Part shown: piece after piece, positions 24,301-35,119 of the stretch
How positions within the stretch are numbered: the stretch's first letter is position 1
How the letters are laid out: every line of letters starts with the position of its first letter
Source: Camillea tinctor
Taxonomy: Eukaryota > Ascomycota > Sordariomycetes > Xylariales > Xylariaceae
Direction of reading: 5' to 3'
Length of the DNA stretch: 64,000 bases
NCBI GenBank assembly: GCA_022578605.1
Contig: MU394056.1
Location: 1 to 64,000 of the forward strand
Made by a program: the position numbers and the translations under genes
The notes under the pieces: generated by a model
Told to the model about the DNA's origin: nothing
The model's input: only the letters and a program-made list of their open reading frames with translations
Database searches by the model: none

Positions 24301-27300
24301 TAAAACAATCGTGTGTGATGCGAGGTGCATGAACGTGTTTTATATCTTATCCCAAAGCAGGTAATAGCAAGGAAGAGGTGAGCAGGGGGTTGCAGGGTAA
24401 ATCAAAGAGGGCTTAGGAGGATGAAGGAGGGGAGGGGGGTTAGTGGTGGTGCATTCGGTGGAAAATAAAGGAATAAGCAGAAACCAGGGCTCCCAAGGAA
24501 GTACGGCGGCAGGTGAGGGGTAATAAAAGAAAGTAAACAATCTGATGCGACCTTCGCGTCTGAAAGTAAACATCAAAGTTGAGCAAAAGACCACGGGTAC
24601 CCCACCTCGACACCCCTGTTCGTCGCGATGTCACGGGATTTGAGCTCGCAGTGTGTTGCTATGGACAGGAGCATTGACCAAGTTTTGTACCTAAGTACCT
24701 CTTTTTTTTTTTCTAGCAATATTCCTTCTGTACGTACTTACCTACTTGGGAATTGGGGAGAGAGGGGGCAGCCAAAGAGGGGCAAGCTTTACTCTGAAGG
24801 AAGGGAGCTTGGGCCTTCACGAAAAGACTTCCGATGTTGCATCTAACAAATCCTTCATCATTTTGGTTCAAAGTTGCTTGCTATTGTTGCGTGCTTTCTC
24901 GGCCCGTCCAGACAGATGCGATCGGCAGTGCGCCTTGTGAGAAAAAAAAACCTTGCGTTCAAAAACCCAGAGCCTCCGCTATTTATTTGGTTTATCAAAC
25001 CGCCCCTTTTTATAAACCCCTTTTATGCTGAACTTACCTACATGAATGTACATGCCTCGTCACAAACAAGTTTTCCTCTGTTACCAGTACTAAGGTTAAG
25101 ATTTCTCCCTAATGCAAGTCAGTAACTCAATTGTACATAACCTTATGTACCTAGGTATGTACGTTATATACATATATCAGATCCATGTTAAGTACTATGT
25201 ACACACTAAATCACCTGCAAGTAATTGATGCATTTGCAGTTCTTATCAATCAGCTCACCTAACCAACAGGACTTTTCTCTTTACGAGGAGAAAGCCCGTC
25301 TCTTTTCTTACTCTCACTATCCTCAGCAGGGAAATAATGCCGGACCCTCTGTTCTGTTAGTGCGCAGTCCTCCTCTCCTGATTGCCTCTGAAACGACCCC
25401 CACTTGACATCCCTGCAGAACAGCACTGGCAGATCTCAGATGCGGAGTAGCTCACTACGTAAAATTGGGGAAACAGGAATAGATGATCAACTCTAGTGTT
25501 GGCGTTAGTCAAGTAGTAGGTTCTCTAGTTAGAAGTTATTACAATATTATCTAGGTCACGTATAAACATTCGCGAGAGTCTCAATCGGAGAATTTCGTCT
25601 ATATGACGTGAGTCGGGTGGTATCATGGTTTCTCTTTGTTTTTCTTCCTGGCTGGCATATGTTTACGAACGGATGTTTAAGCAACTAAGAACCAGACCCG
25701 GACACCCTGAGGATCAGGATGTTACCGTATGACGTCCCCCAAAAGGTGGTGTCACATTTGCGCGCAAAGACTGAATTGAAAGTCAAGAAGAAGAAAAAAA
25801 GAAAGAAGAAATAAATATAACATGGCATGATATGCTACGATACGATATCCTGATACTCCAGGTCAGCTCCTATTAATTTATTTTCTCACTTGGCCCAGTT
25901 TCCGCCCTTTGTTTCTGTTTCTGTCTGCCGCGTGTACGGTTCTTTTTCTGTAACACGATCCGATCCGGAACATACACCCATGAAGCTAACCGCGTCCGAT
26001 CCTCGAGAAACAAAAAACCCCCAAAAATAATAGGGTAGGTAACGCAATGCCTTAGCTCAACGTGGGCTCAACCCGGTTCCCCCTCCCCCAAACTCTGATT
26101 CTTGAGTAACTGGTTCGCCGGTACTTCCCATAGGTATACAAATAGTGTATGTAGATAGTAGCTGGTATGATCATGTCCAGTCACGGCGAAATCCCGGAGA
26201 TGAATATTCTTCGCCCGAGACCTCCACAGCAGGTAAATGCCCGAGTGAACATTAACTATTTGGTCGCGTGTATGGAAGTAGTAGAGCTAGTAATTGACGG
26301 ATACTCTTTAGTATACGACTTACACCAGGATGTCGAGTTCGCACATTGGACAAGGAGGAACAATGAACAAAACATTACAGATACTATGTATCCATAGTCT
26401 TCCTATAGTATATACTCCCTTCCTATCTGATACATTGTTCCAATAATGGTTTATATATTCTTACTAGTAGCCTACATTATGTAATTCTATATCCCCCGCC
26501 CCCCATGTCTTAATGCAAACGACTAATGGCTATCTATCTAGACATATATTTTATAATCTATCAAGGGATGCTGGAATTGAAAGTTGACGAGTATGACAGT
26601 TCGATGATCGTACAACCCATCCTGGTATCTATTCTATCCCTGTTATCTATAAAAATAAAAAATAAAATAAAAAAGGCAGTTTGCTACCAATTGGCATGAA
26701 TCGGTGAGCGTGGAATGAGGATGGTTAAAGAATGTAGCGGTGGGGATCAAACGGCGCTTGAAGCCCCAACCACGAGAAGATATGAATAGTCCGAGACATT
26801 CTTAAGGTCTACGCAGGGAAGCATTATGATAGCTTCGCGGCATACTCGACTCCCCTGCCCCCTCTTTACGATACATTATCTAGCTAGGGGCGGGGGAAAT
26901 GGCGAGACGTAAATGATAAGAACCATGGCAACGACGCAGATACTATTATCCAACATATCGTGTACAGAATAGCCAAAGGCCAAGCCATGCTAGTATCATA
27001 GTATAGTATCCTATTACACCGAAGAATGTGCCACAAAATCTAGACAGCACACTGGTAGCAAATGCCTCGAGGAGGCTCAACCCGCTCCCCGGGGACCATA
27101 CTTAATCAAAAACAACCCCTACAGTGAACCCTTTGCCAATCCTCATCTCCAAGCTGAGGACCCTTCCTATTTTTCGGTTTGTACTTATATAATTATATAC
27201 TATAAGCTTTTACCTCACCTGTAGGTTAGAGCAGCATACTTAGTTATAAGGAGATAATGTTGACAAAGGTTCGAGTTGTGTATTTAGCATCTATAACCTT

Positions 27301-29340
27301 GAAGATTGTTTCGTCTCCTAGCCTGAGAAAATCGTGTTCATCGTGCTATGCGTAGCACTGCAATTCCGTTGCTGTCATGAAGTACAAATCGAGCCATTTA
27401 CAAATGAATCTTCTAGATCTTTCCAGAGATGATATCGTTTATATAGTTAAACGTGTTTGGTTAAATAATATCAGATCTACTCATACTACAGGTAGATGCC
27501 CCAGAAACGCCAGCCACCAATATTTATAGTAATATATCTATTTAACAGCATGGATAGATGTGTAAAGGGTGTATAGAACTGAGAACTTTCCATAAATCCA
27601 CCACCATGGACCAAACGACTAAAACATTCCTATGAGCACTTTGTGGTGGGGAGGGTTGGTATAGAAGGGGAATATATAGACATGTGTAGCATGAAGCTTT
27701 ACGCTTAGAAAGACGAATCACTCATGGAGTGATCACTATATATGGCTTGATATAAGTATCATTAAAATATGGTGTACTATAAGTTGCAAATTCTCACACC
27801 ATCTTACATTTCCTATTTTTCAGTTACATTTCTACGCTTCTTAGAGTTAGGACCATCTGGGCTCTGAGTGTTATCTAGCTTAACATAATTTATGAATCGG
27901 TAATAGGAGCCAGAACTCATGTTAAGACCTATTCGGTATTCCGAGGTTGTAAGGAGATATTGAAAAGCAAGCAAGTCATCTACCTGTGTAGTATAAATAT
28001 TAATTCGTATATAGTAGAGTTTTACGTAGCATCCTCCTCAAAGTGAGTTTGGCTTGAAAAGCTGCTAAATATAGACCTTGTAACCTGTTCGAGCCCTTTT
28101 GTCAAAACTAAATATGTTAGAGATGTTAGAGATGTCAAAGTACGATCTATGACGCTTTTAAAGCCATACGCACGAGTCTGGCGACTATATTCTCGAAACA
28201 AACAGGTATATAAACGTAAACGACAGGTATTTTAATCATTGATTTCGAGCCTATAAGTATCTACGCTTGATATATCAAACTCAAATTATCATGGGTATCT
28301 GATAAAAAAAGTATGAAGGCAGACAAATAAAACGAGTCGTTATTAATATGCCAGGTAATCTATACTCTCTCTCTCATTGATTCATATGTAAACTGTATAT
28401 GACCACCTACATGACGATGAGTTTTGCACCTTGCCATGGATATTATCGAGGGTGATAGATTAGAGATACATGAGATCAAGAAAGCATATCTTTTTATATG
28501 TATCGGCATCATATGGAGTTGTAGTCCTAGTTCCTCGCATAAAAACATCGTGGTTATTTGAGCTTTCGTTAGGTCGTTCGTGACATATATTCGCTCTTTT
28601 GATAATAGGTTGGCATGCCCCTTTTCTAGGGTCAAGGGAAGGAAGGATTAAAGTTGCCCAAAGGAATTCCTTTATGCGAAATTTCCTCGCAGCATGCATT
28701 CATGATAATTACACGAGATATAATCAAGTGATGTGCTGGGAGATATTGAGGCGAGTGTTGGGAAAAGGAGAGGGGAGGGGGAAAGCTTCCCGACTTTGTT
28801 GACACGAAGGTGGTTTGGTGATAGGCGATGCGGTTGCACGTTAGGAGAGAGGAGGGGGGGGATGAATGATGAAGATGGATTCTGATTATATGTTGATTAA
28901 CTGCAATGTACTCCCTCGAACTTCGTAGCATGGGCAACCAAATTACCAACCTCCACCTATCCTCGCACGCTTGTGGTCAAACCACCCCTTCTGCCATTTT
29001 GTCACTTATTTTTTTTTTCGTTCTTCTTTTCTTTACTGTTAATCCATGTCCCAAGATCTTGATCCTTTTCGTCGTGAGCAACATTCAATTTCCAACTCCC
29101 TCTCCTCTGTCCCATTTTCATTTCCTCTTTTTTTTTTTTTTGTTCACTTGGTTATCGTCTCTCCTATCATGGTTAGCGACCTCTTTACATCAACAAATAG
29201 CATGTACATATACCAACCACCCGGTGCATTTCAGTCGCTGAATTCTGCTAATCTAATGTTTCCCTAGCGACGCATGACTGGTCATGAGTTTCTTTGCTTA
29301 GATTCAGAGACACGCTTTTTTCCGTTTGGATTGCATCATC
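18323..29340. other. 11-kb gene-poor region
   Basis: On both strands open frames stay under about 115 codons, mostly without ATG and with low-complexity composition. I found no spliced model I would defend. Contents seen: the CDC25 5' region (18323 to about 19300), a CTT/CTC tract (about 19294-19327), A/T homopolymers (19749-19760, 29010-29030, 29128-29142) and many TACCTA-type motifs. There is no RIP-like AT bias and no visible transposon. Long noncoding transcripts or strongly diverged small genes remain possible. Pyrimidine-rich tracts at about 29005-29160 look like a fungal promoter for the candidate gene that follows. Confidence 0.5.
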
Positions 29341-30210
29341 ATGTGGCCATTGGGGACAACTGGACAAATGATTACCCTCGCGGGCGAGGTGAAGAAAGAC
29401 AAGGCGACGACTCCTACCAAGGAGATAGAGTACCAGCTAGCCCAAGGGAATGCGCCCAATCGATGTGAGGATGGCTCCTAGGAGGACATCCTCTCCTGTC
29501 AACCTGGCGCGACCCCGTCGCCCTCCATAATCTCAGATAATAGGTAAGACTCAAGAAGCGCCTTCGTCCGGCACGTGTTTTTAACTGTAGGCTCTTATTT
29601 AGCGACAGTTGCCATGAAACTGGTCTGGTTTCTCAGCCAGAGAAGCCCACCGAGGATCGATCATTCCTCCAACGAGACGAGCCTCTCTTTGGAAAGCAAC
29701 CGTACGCCGAGAACCCTAAGTCTCACAAAATGGCCGCTTCATTTTTCTAACATCCTGGCGACAGGCGCGCGTCTTTCCCCAGAACCCAGGGTATAAGCGG
29801 AATCACTCTGCTCATCGAAGCCGCAAAAGAGCGCGCAGGCTCGATGGACTCCACGACGACTACTTCTGACGAATGCGCAATGTAAGAGCGACCCTAATGC
29901 CCCTTGGTCTGTCAGAAGGGATTTCACCTAACCTACGAGACATAGCGACGACAGCGATGATGACGACGAGGACCCCGGAAAACCCAATTTCTACCGAATT
30001 AGTGTCCGCCCTCCCCGCCGCATTAGACGAAGCCATATCGTTGAATGCCCACCGAAGAGCTACGAAATGACGTCCGATCTAAGCTTACTCCGGAAGCTAG
30101 GAGGCGACGGGATATATCGGCCGGAGACGATATATAAGAGCAAGGAACCCGACGACACCGATCCACAAGCGCTGTATTGGTTCATTTTGGAGAACTGCTC
30201 GCACTTCTGA
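29341..30210 (+). CDS. Candidate spliced gene of unknown family, possibly decaying
   Basis: No single long frame exists, but a multi-exon model holds. Exons 29341-29543, 29591-29701, 29765-29881 and 29946-30210 join with agreeing phases. Introns are 47, 63 and 64 nt; they begin GTAAGA, GTACGC, GTAAGA, and the last two have clear branch sites (CTAAC). The third and fourth exons read well: GISGITLLIEAAKERAGS, then DDSDDDDEDPGKP and LLRKLGGDGIYRPETIYK. One in-frame TAG remains at 29479-29481. It disappears if 29389-29481 is an extra intron (GTGAAG...CTAG), giving about 200 residues. Otherwise the gene is broken. Near 30125-30300 a second frame also reads like protein (LLALLIDEVVNCIHKS), which may mean a frameshift or another exon. 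No family recognised; the start and end are uncertain. Confidence 0.35.
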
Positions 30211-31266
30211 TAGACGAAGTTGTCAACTGCATACACAAGAGCGTATATCCATCGCGGCATAGCCGGCATATGATCACATGTTTTGGGGCAAGCGTTTACT
30301 TGCTTTGATTTATCTCGCACCTTTTTTTCCTACTGGAACCGGTACGTTTCAGGGTGGGCATTAGGGGTTGCTACTTTATGTATGCCATTTGAGGCTCTAG
30401 CGAAGCAGACTAGACCCTCTAGCGATAGCTGGCGTGTCTGTGCGAGACGATGGGAACGCCCGGATGGACTGGTCTAGACTGCTGAATACGATCCTATACC
30501 GTGACTAATGAGCGAGCCCGCAAGGACAGGGGCGCATTCGAGCTGTCTCATGAAATGACTAAAGTATAAAGGCATGATGGCTCTTACGATAAATTAAGGT
30601 CTCTGTCACCGAGGACTTGAAAGGGGCCATCGTGAGACCCGAGACTAGGTGGCTCGAGGTTGTCGTCGTTTGGCCTTTTTGATTTCCCTCTCTCTTGCTC
30701 CCAGCGACCTTTCTTGATTTCGTAAGGCTGGACAGGTTTCAAGGAAAAAACCCTTGGTCCTTTCCAATTTCGCGTAATGGCACGTTTGGAGGATAGCCAA
30801 TATACCGCCATCGTGCGCCATTGGTCGGGTTTATAAATCTGCAAGGCACATTTACCGCTTCCGCGAGAACTAATTTGGTACGGTAGACAGCACTAGGGGT
30901 CAATCGTGCGTATGTATGTCGCCTGGACCCCCCTTTTCCATGGTCTTGAGCAGTGTAGAAAAAGAGCTCGGAACGTGCTTCTCCTCTTGGCGACGTCGAT
31001 CACCAAGTTTCCATTTTTGAATTGTCTCCGCCTGTCATGGAGAGCCCGGAACGTCGGGTACGGCTACCATGCCGCGATGGCAGGTTGGTCGTGGGTATAT
31101 ACCGTCTGCGGTAGGTATTTAAGATGAGTTATGAGTCTCGATTGTTGGTGTACCTATCAGTCCCAGCGGAATATATATATATAACTACATATTAAGAAAA
31201 GAAAAGAAAAGAAAAGAAAATCTACGTCATAAACGAGAGAGACAAATATTTCGCGAGTCGACTAAA
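30211..31266. other. Intergenic, includes GH131 promoter
   Basis: No firm gene. A protein-like frame continues to about 30300 (see the preceding candidate). An 86-codon frame on the minus strand (30584-30844) lacks an ATG start and support. The GH131 promoter holds the GAAAA repeat listed separately. Confidence 0.4.
31196..31220. repeat. (GAAAA)5 microsatellite in GH131 promoter
   Basis: Five exact GAAAA units end 46 bases before the GH131 ATG, so the run probably lies in the core promoter or 5' UTR. Copy number could vary between strains. Confidence 0.85.
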
Positions 31267-32298
31267 ATGATTTCCTCTCTCTCCATCCTAGCGAGCGCCT
31301 TACTGGCCGCCTCTAGCGCCGCCGCGCACCCGTCGCGGTTCGCAAAGCGCGGCACAGGTGTGATCCAGTGTCCGGTAGTTTTCAGCGGCCTGGTGCCTGC
31401 GGATGCGACGGTAGCAGACTTCGACACGGCGTCCACATCACCGTTCAACACGGGCTTTGTGCGCGGCAGCGAGTCCTTTTCCGAGATCCTGCTGCTCCCC
31501 GGCGTGACGCCGAGCTCGCGTTTTGATAACGACAGCACCCAGGCTCTCGAGGTGACTATTAACGACCAATCGATCTTTCAGACGCAGAACGGCTTCCGCC
31601 GCGTCGGGCTGCAGTTTAAGGACGACTCGAATGAGGGGGGCCAGGGCGCCGTAGGCGTGCGCACGCTGCATTGGAGCGTCAAGCAGGACCCGACAAAGCC
31701 GTTGAACCTCACCCATGAGTACCTGGTACGTGAAGAAGCGATGCGGAAAGGAGGGTGGTTGTGGTGTATATATGGGTGCTAACTACCTGCGTCTAGAACG
31801 TATGGCACGAGGCCGCCGACTTCAGCGCGAACCAGTTCAACTTCGAGATGGGCACCATCATCGGGACCTCTGGCGCGGACAAGGACAACTTCAAGATCCT
31901 GAACCGACAAAACACTGAGGTGTTCTCCGTGCCGGTCGACGAAGCGGCGTGGCAGAACTTTGCAATCACCTTGGATTTTGACAAGAAGTAGGTCTTTGTC
32001 CTTACATAAAAAGAATACAACATTTATCGTAGGAGATACATATATATACTGACACTGACTGCTTACTAGCACAATTCAAATCTTCTACTCAGCAGGGGAT
32101 GAGCCCCTCGCATCGGTCACCGATGTCCTCACCAATGACAACAGCGGCGGCGGCCAGTACCAGATCGGTATGCTGAAGAAGCCCACGGGGACTGACGATG
32201 TTGTCAACTCGGGCTTCCAGGAGACGGGCATTGATGAGGGCCAGATCTATGGCGGCCTGTTCCTCGAAGACAGCGCCGATGGTTGTATCTCGCTCTAA
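31267..32298 (+). CDS. Secreted glycoside hydrolase family 131 (beta-glucanase)
   Basis: Three exons (31267-31725, 31797-31987, 32070-32298) give 292 residues with consistent phases. A signal peptide covers about residues 1-20 (SLSILASALLAASSAAA) and a KR pair at 27-28 suggests Kex2 trimming. The mature part carries the GH131 N-terminal catalytic domain landmarks: GVIQCPVVF, QNGFRRVGLQFKDDSNEG, LNLTHEYLNVWHEAADFS, NFAITLDFDKNTIQIFYS and the end ADGCISL. Characterised GH131 enzymes act on beta-1,3/1,4/1,6-glucans; the exact specificity here is inferred. No CBM1 cellulose-binding module follows, as in many single-domain members. NLT (about 148-150) is a possible N-glycosylation site. Its 3' end faces that of the disordered-protein gene, 338 bases away. 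Confidence 0.93.
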
Positions 32299-32636
32299 CA
32301 TGTCACTATATTTACCTATGTACCAACATTCAAAAAAGTATTCAAAAAACTCTGCATGGTCAAATGTGTAGAGAAAAGAGGCACTTTTGATAATTTAAAA
32401 AATATTTTTGTTATATCTTATTTTTCTTATTCCTAGTCTCTCTGCTCATATCCAATATGAATCAAGACTAGGCGTGATATTACGAACTCGAAACAAACGA
32501 AGATACTATAAGGAAAAGAAAATAGAGGAAAACCCAACTGACACTAGATCTACTAGTCCAGCCCCATTTTCACACGCACACATACACAATCATGATATTC
32601 TATACCATAGATCTCATCACAGGGGGCGCTGCCACC
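32299..32636. other. Convergent intergenic spacer
   Basis: Short spacer between two converging genes. It is AT-rich near 32340-32420, a likely polyadenylation zone for the GH131 transcript. Nothing else seen. Confidence 0.5.
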
Positions 32637-34205
32637 TTAAAACTCACCGTACCGCAGACTCCACCTCCCCTTCTTCCGGCCAAGCGACGGAGACACCGCC
32701 ATCTCTTCCCTCTCTTCCCGCATCTTCCGACAATGCTCCGCCCAGCGGACCTGGCTCGGCAAAGCCCTGCGATCATCCGCCCGCAGCATCTCCTCCTCCA
32801 GACCCGTCGGCAGCTCGAACATCTGCTCTTCCTGCTTTTGCTTCTGTGCGTGCTCCGCCGCGAAGAACGAAGCATCGGCCGGGCTCCCGATAGCGACACC
32901 CACCCCCGCGAAGTCGCTCAGCGACAGGGGAGCCTCCAGCTCCACGGGCTGCGGCTCCGCGGGCAGCTCGAAGATCCGGGTATCGACCCTGAGCCCGGGG
33001 CCCGCGGGCCGGGGCTTCTCCTGCGCCGCGGCCGTCCAGTCCGGGTCGAAGAGGCCCGACGCGCGGGGCTGGCGGGTGGGCACGAAGAGCTCCGCGCTTG
33101 CCTTCTGGCGCAGCTGGTGGCGGCACGGAGCAGCAGCTTGGCGGTGGCTGGGGGACGAGCGGCGCGATGCGCCGCCAGGGGTTGCGCGAGCGCGAGCTCC
33201 GGAAGTAGGAGACGGGGTGCGTCCTGGGTTCTGGGGCGGCAGCGTCGGGCTCTTGGTCTGCCAGGCGGCGACGTCCTCGACGGGGGACTTGGCGACGCTG
33301 AGGACCTCGAAGTGCGGCGGGGGCCGCCGGCCCGCTTTCACGAGATGCATGTGGATGCTGCGGCTCATGCGCTCCTGCGCGCGGTCGATGAACGAGGTGC
33401 GCTTCTGTCGCGGGTGCTCGCTGTGCCAGGCCCCGCGCGAGGGGCTGGGTTCGCGCGAGGAAGAGGTGGAAGGGGATGGACGGGGCGACGGCGGCGGCTG
33501 GGTGGATGAGCTGCGGTACCTGGTGGATGACGCCGCTAGCTCGAACCCTAGGTTGTCGACGAGCGGATCGTCTTTGAGTGAGCGTCGATGCGGAGGTGCT
33601 GTGGGAGTGCTGGTCCGGGACCGGCCGCGAGACCCTCTGTTGTTATTCAATTCTGGGAGCTCATTCGCTTGGGAAGGCTGAACATGATTTCTTGCACGGT
33701 TGCTCTGGTTTCGAGCACGAGGTTTCTGTGAAAGAGGTTCATACGCTGCGTAGCTAGAGACGGGTCGTGAAGAGCCAGAGTTGTTAGGTACCTGGGTGTA
33801 TGGGGGCTGTTGAGGTTGCCAGTTGCTGTTGCGCTTACTGGTAGGCCGGACCTCATAGTCTCTCATGGCTGGGGAGGGAACAGCTGATCTAGGATGGTGT
33901 GCGGTAACGTACTGTTCTCCATCGAAGGTCTCGCCTGGGCCTTCCTTGGGGTAGGCCTGGCGAAGCCTTCTAGACATTATGCTGTCATGTGAATCTTCTC
34001 CTGGCGGTGGTGGATTGTCGAATATAACGACAGTGGTGCTGCGCTCGCTTGAGACGCTATCAACGTCCCAATTTTGTTTGTTGGTCTCGATAGGTCCCCG
34101 TGGAGCGAACGACTGAACACGAGGAGTGGCAACTTCCCTATAATGCTCTGAGAGACCCCCGAGAGCCTCGAGCCGGAGTAGGCTTTGACGTCTTCGGTCA
34201 CTCAT
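32637..34205 (-). CDS. Disordered Ser/Pro/Arg-rich protein, function unknown
   Basis: A single exon of 522 residues opens with ATG (MSDRRRQSLLRLEALGG). No globular domain is recognisable. The middle is rich in Ser, Pro, Arg and Gln with many SP/TP sites (RTSTPTAPPHRRS, QPPPSPRPSPSTSSS), suggesting an unstructured phosphoprotein. A conserved-looking island lies near residues 280-305 (RQKRTSFIDRAQERMSRSIH). The last 90 residues are charged, with a helical AEHAQKQKQEEQMFEL segment and a basic end GRKKGRWSLRYGEF. Codon third positions are very GC-rich in the 3' two thirds (33550 to 32690) and more balanced near the start. This bias also opens long frames on the opposite strand. Probably a real gene, because the frame stays open over 1.5 kb with a sensible start. 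Homologs could not be assigned. Confidence 0.75.
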   Translation of the reverse strand: MSDRRRQSLLRLEALGGLSEHYREVATPRVQSFAPRGPIETNKQNWDVDSVSSERSTTVVIFDNPPPPGEDSHDSIMSRRLRQAYPKEGPGETFDGEQYVTAHHPRSAVPSPAMRDYEVRPTSKRNSNWQPQQPPYTQVPNNSGSSRPVSSYAAYEPLSQKPRARNQSNRARNHVQPSQANELPELNNNRGSRGRSRTSTPTAPPHRRSLKDDPLVDNLGFELAASSTRYRSSSTQPPPSPRPSPSTSSSREPSPSRGAWHSEHPRQKRTSFIDRAQERMSRSIHMHLVKAGRRPPPHFEVLSVAKSPVEDVAAWQTKSPTLPPQNPGRTPSPTSGARARATPGGASRRSSPSHRQAAAPCRHQLRQKASAELFVPTRQPRASGLFDPDWTAAAQEKPRPAGPGLRVDTRIFELPAEPQPVELEAPLSLSDFAGVGVAIGSPADASFFAAEHAQKQKQEEQMFELPTGLEEEMLRADDRRALPSQVRWAEHCRKMREEREEMAVSPSLGRKKGRWSLRYGEF

Positions 34206-35119
34206 TATAGGGAATGAGATGTAGAGAAACGTGAGATTCGAAGATTGTTGGAAGTGTGAACTGTTGAAAATATGATCAATAATAGACCTTGATGCGGAAT
34301 ATGGAATAGGAATAGAGAAGGGATATACAAAAATATATGAGGAATGATTATTATACCTGGGCCCCGATGAATTGGATCAAGGAGCCTGGTGCGGACCGGG
34401 CTTTAAACAGTAGATTTGTTCGGGCGTGTTGAGATGTTATATCATCAACAGGGCTGCTTTGTTAATGGGCCAGAACTCTCCAACTAAGATCAGCAACAAT
34501 AGCTATTGTTCGCAGCGGCATTCTTCTTTGTGTCATATCCATTTGTTCAGAGACAATGAGCGTATAGGCAGAACCACACAAAGAACTTGAACAATTTTCT
34601 CATAACCATGACATTGTTTAGTCTCAAACACCCTAATGCTCGAGAAAGTCCTAATTGACTTAGACAACAGAAAATGCTCCTTGTTGATACATCACTTGGG
34701 AGTAGATAACCCGTCGGCTAGCCGATTATTCACCAAGACAATAAAATACTTGGCGATACAAGAGTTCAGGGATCATAATGGTTGATGTTTACTTCTTGTC
34801 CTTTTCTTTCCTTCTTTTTTTCATTCCTCATTCATGTGCAAAGCCCAATGAAGACTCGTGCCATTGCAGCACATTCAGGCCAAAGAATACATCTTCCGAC
34901 CAAATACATGCCTCCCTTCATATCCCTTTATCCCTAGCCATCATTTGCCTATTTCGCCGTGGCCATGCAAATCAAGAATGCGAGAGCTTTCACAAATCTG
35001 ATATCGCCAAAATGCATCCTGTTTTCATCACTGCCTCGATTACCCGTAGACCTTCTGCTACTGAATGATCTATTGACATTCGGTAGAGAATGGTCTCTGT
35101 CGTGTTCTGACCAGACACA
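34206..35119. other. Intergenic between disordered-protein gene and CUL3
   Basis: AT-richer sequence holding the promoter of the disordered-protein gene (right of 34205) and the 3' UTR of CUL3. Open frames over 34778-35068 are low-complexity. No gene or RNA seen. Confidence 0.5.

Noticed and set aside
32592..33509. 305-codon frame on the + strand
   Set aside because: Antisense shadow of the GC-rich 522-residue gene; Arg/Gly/Ala-rich composition and no domain.
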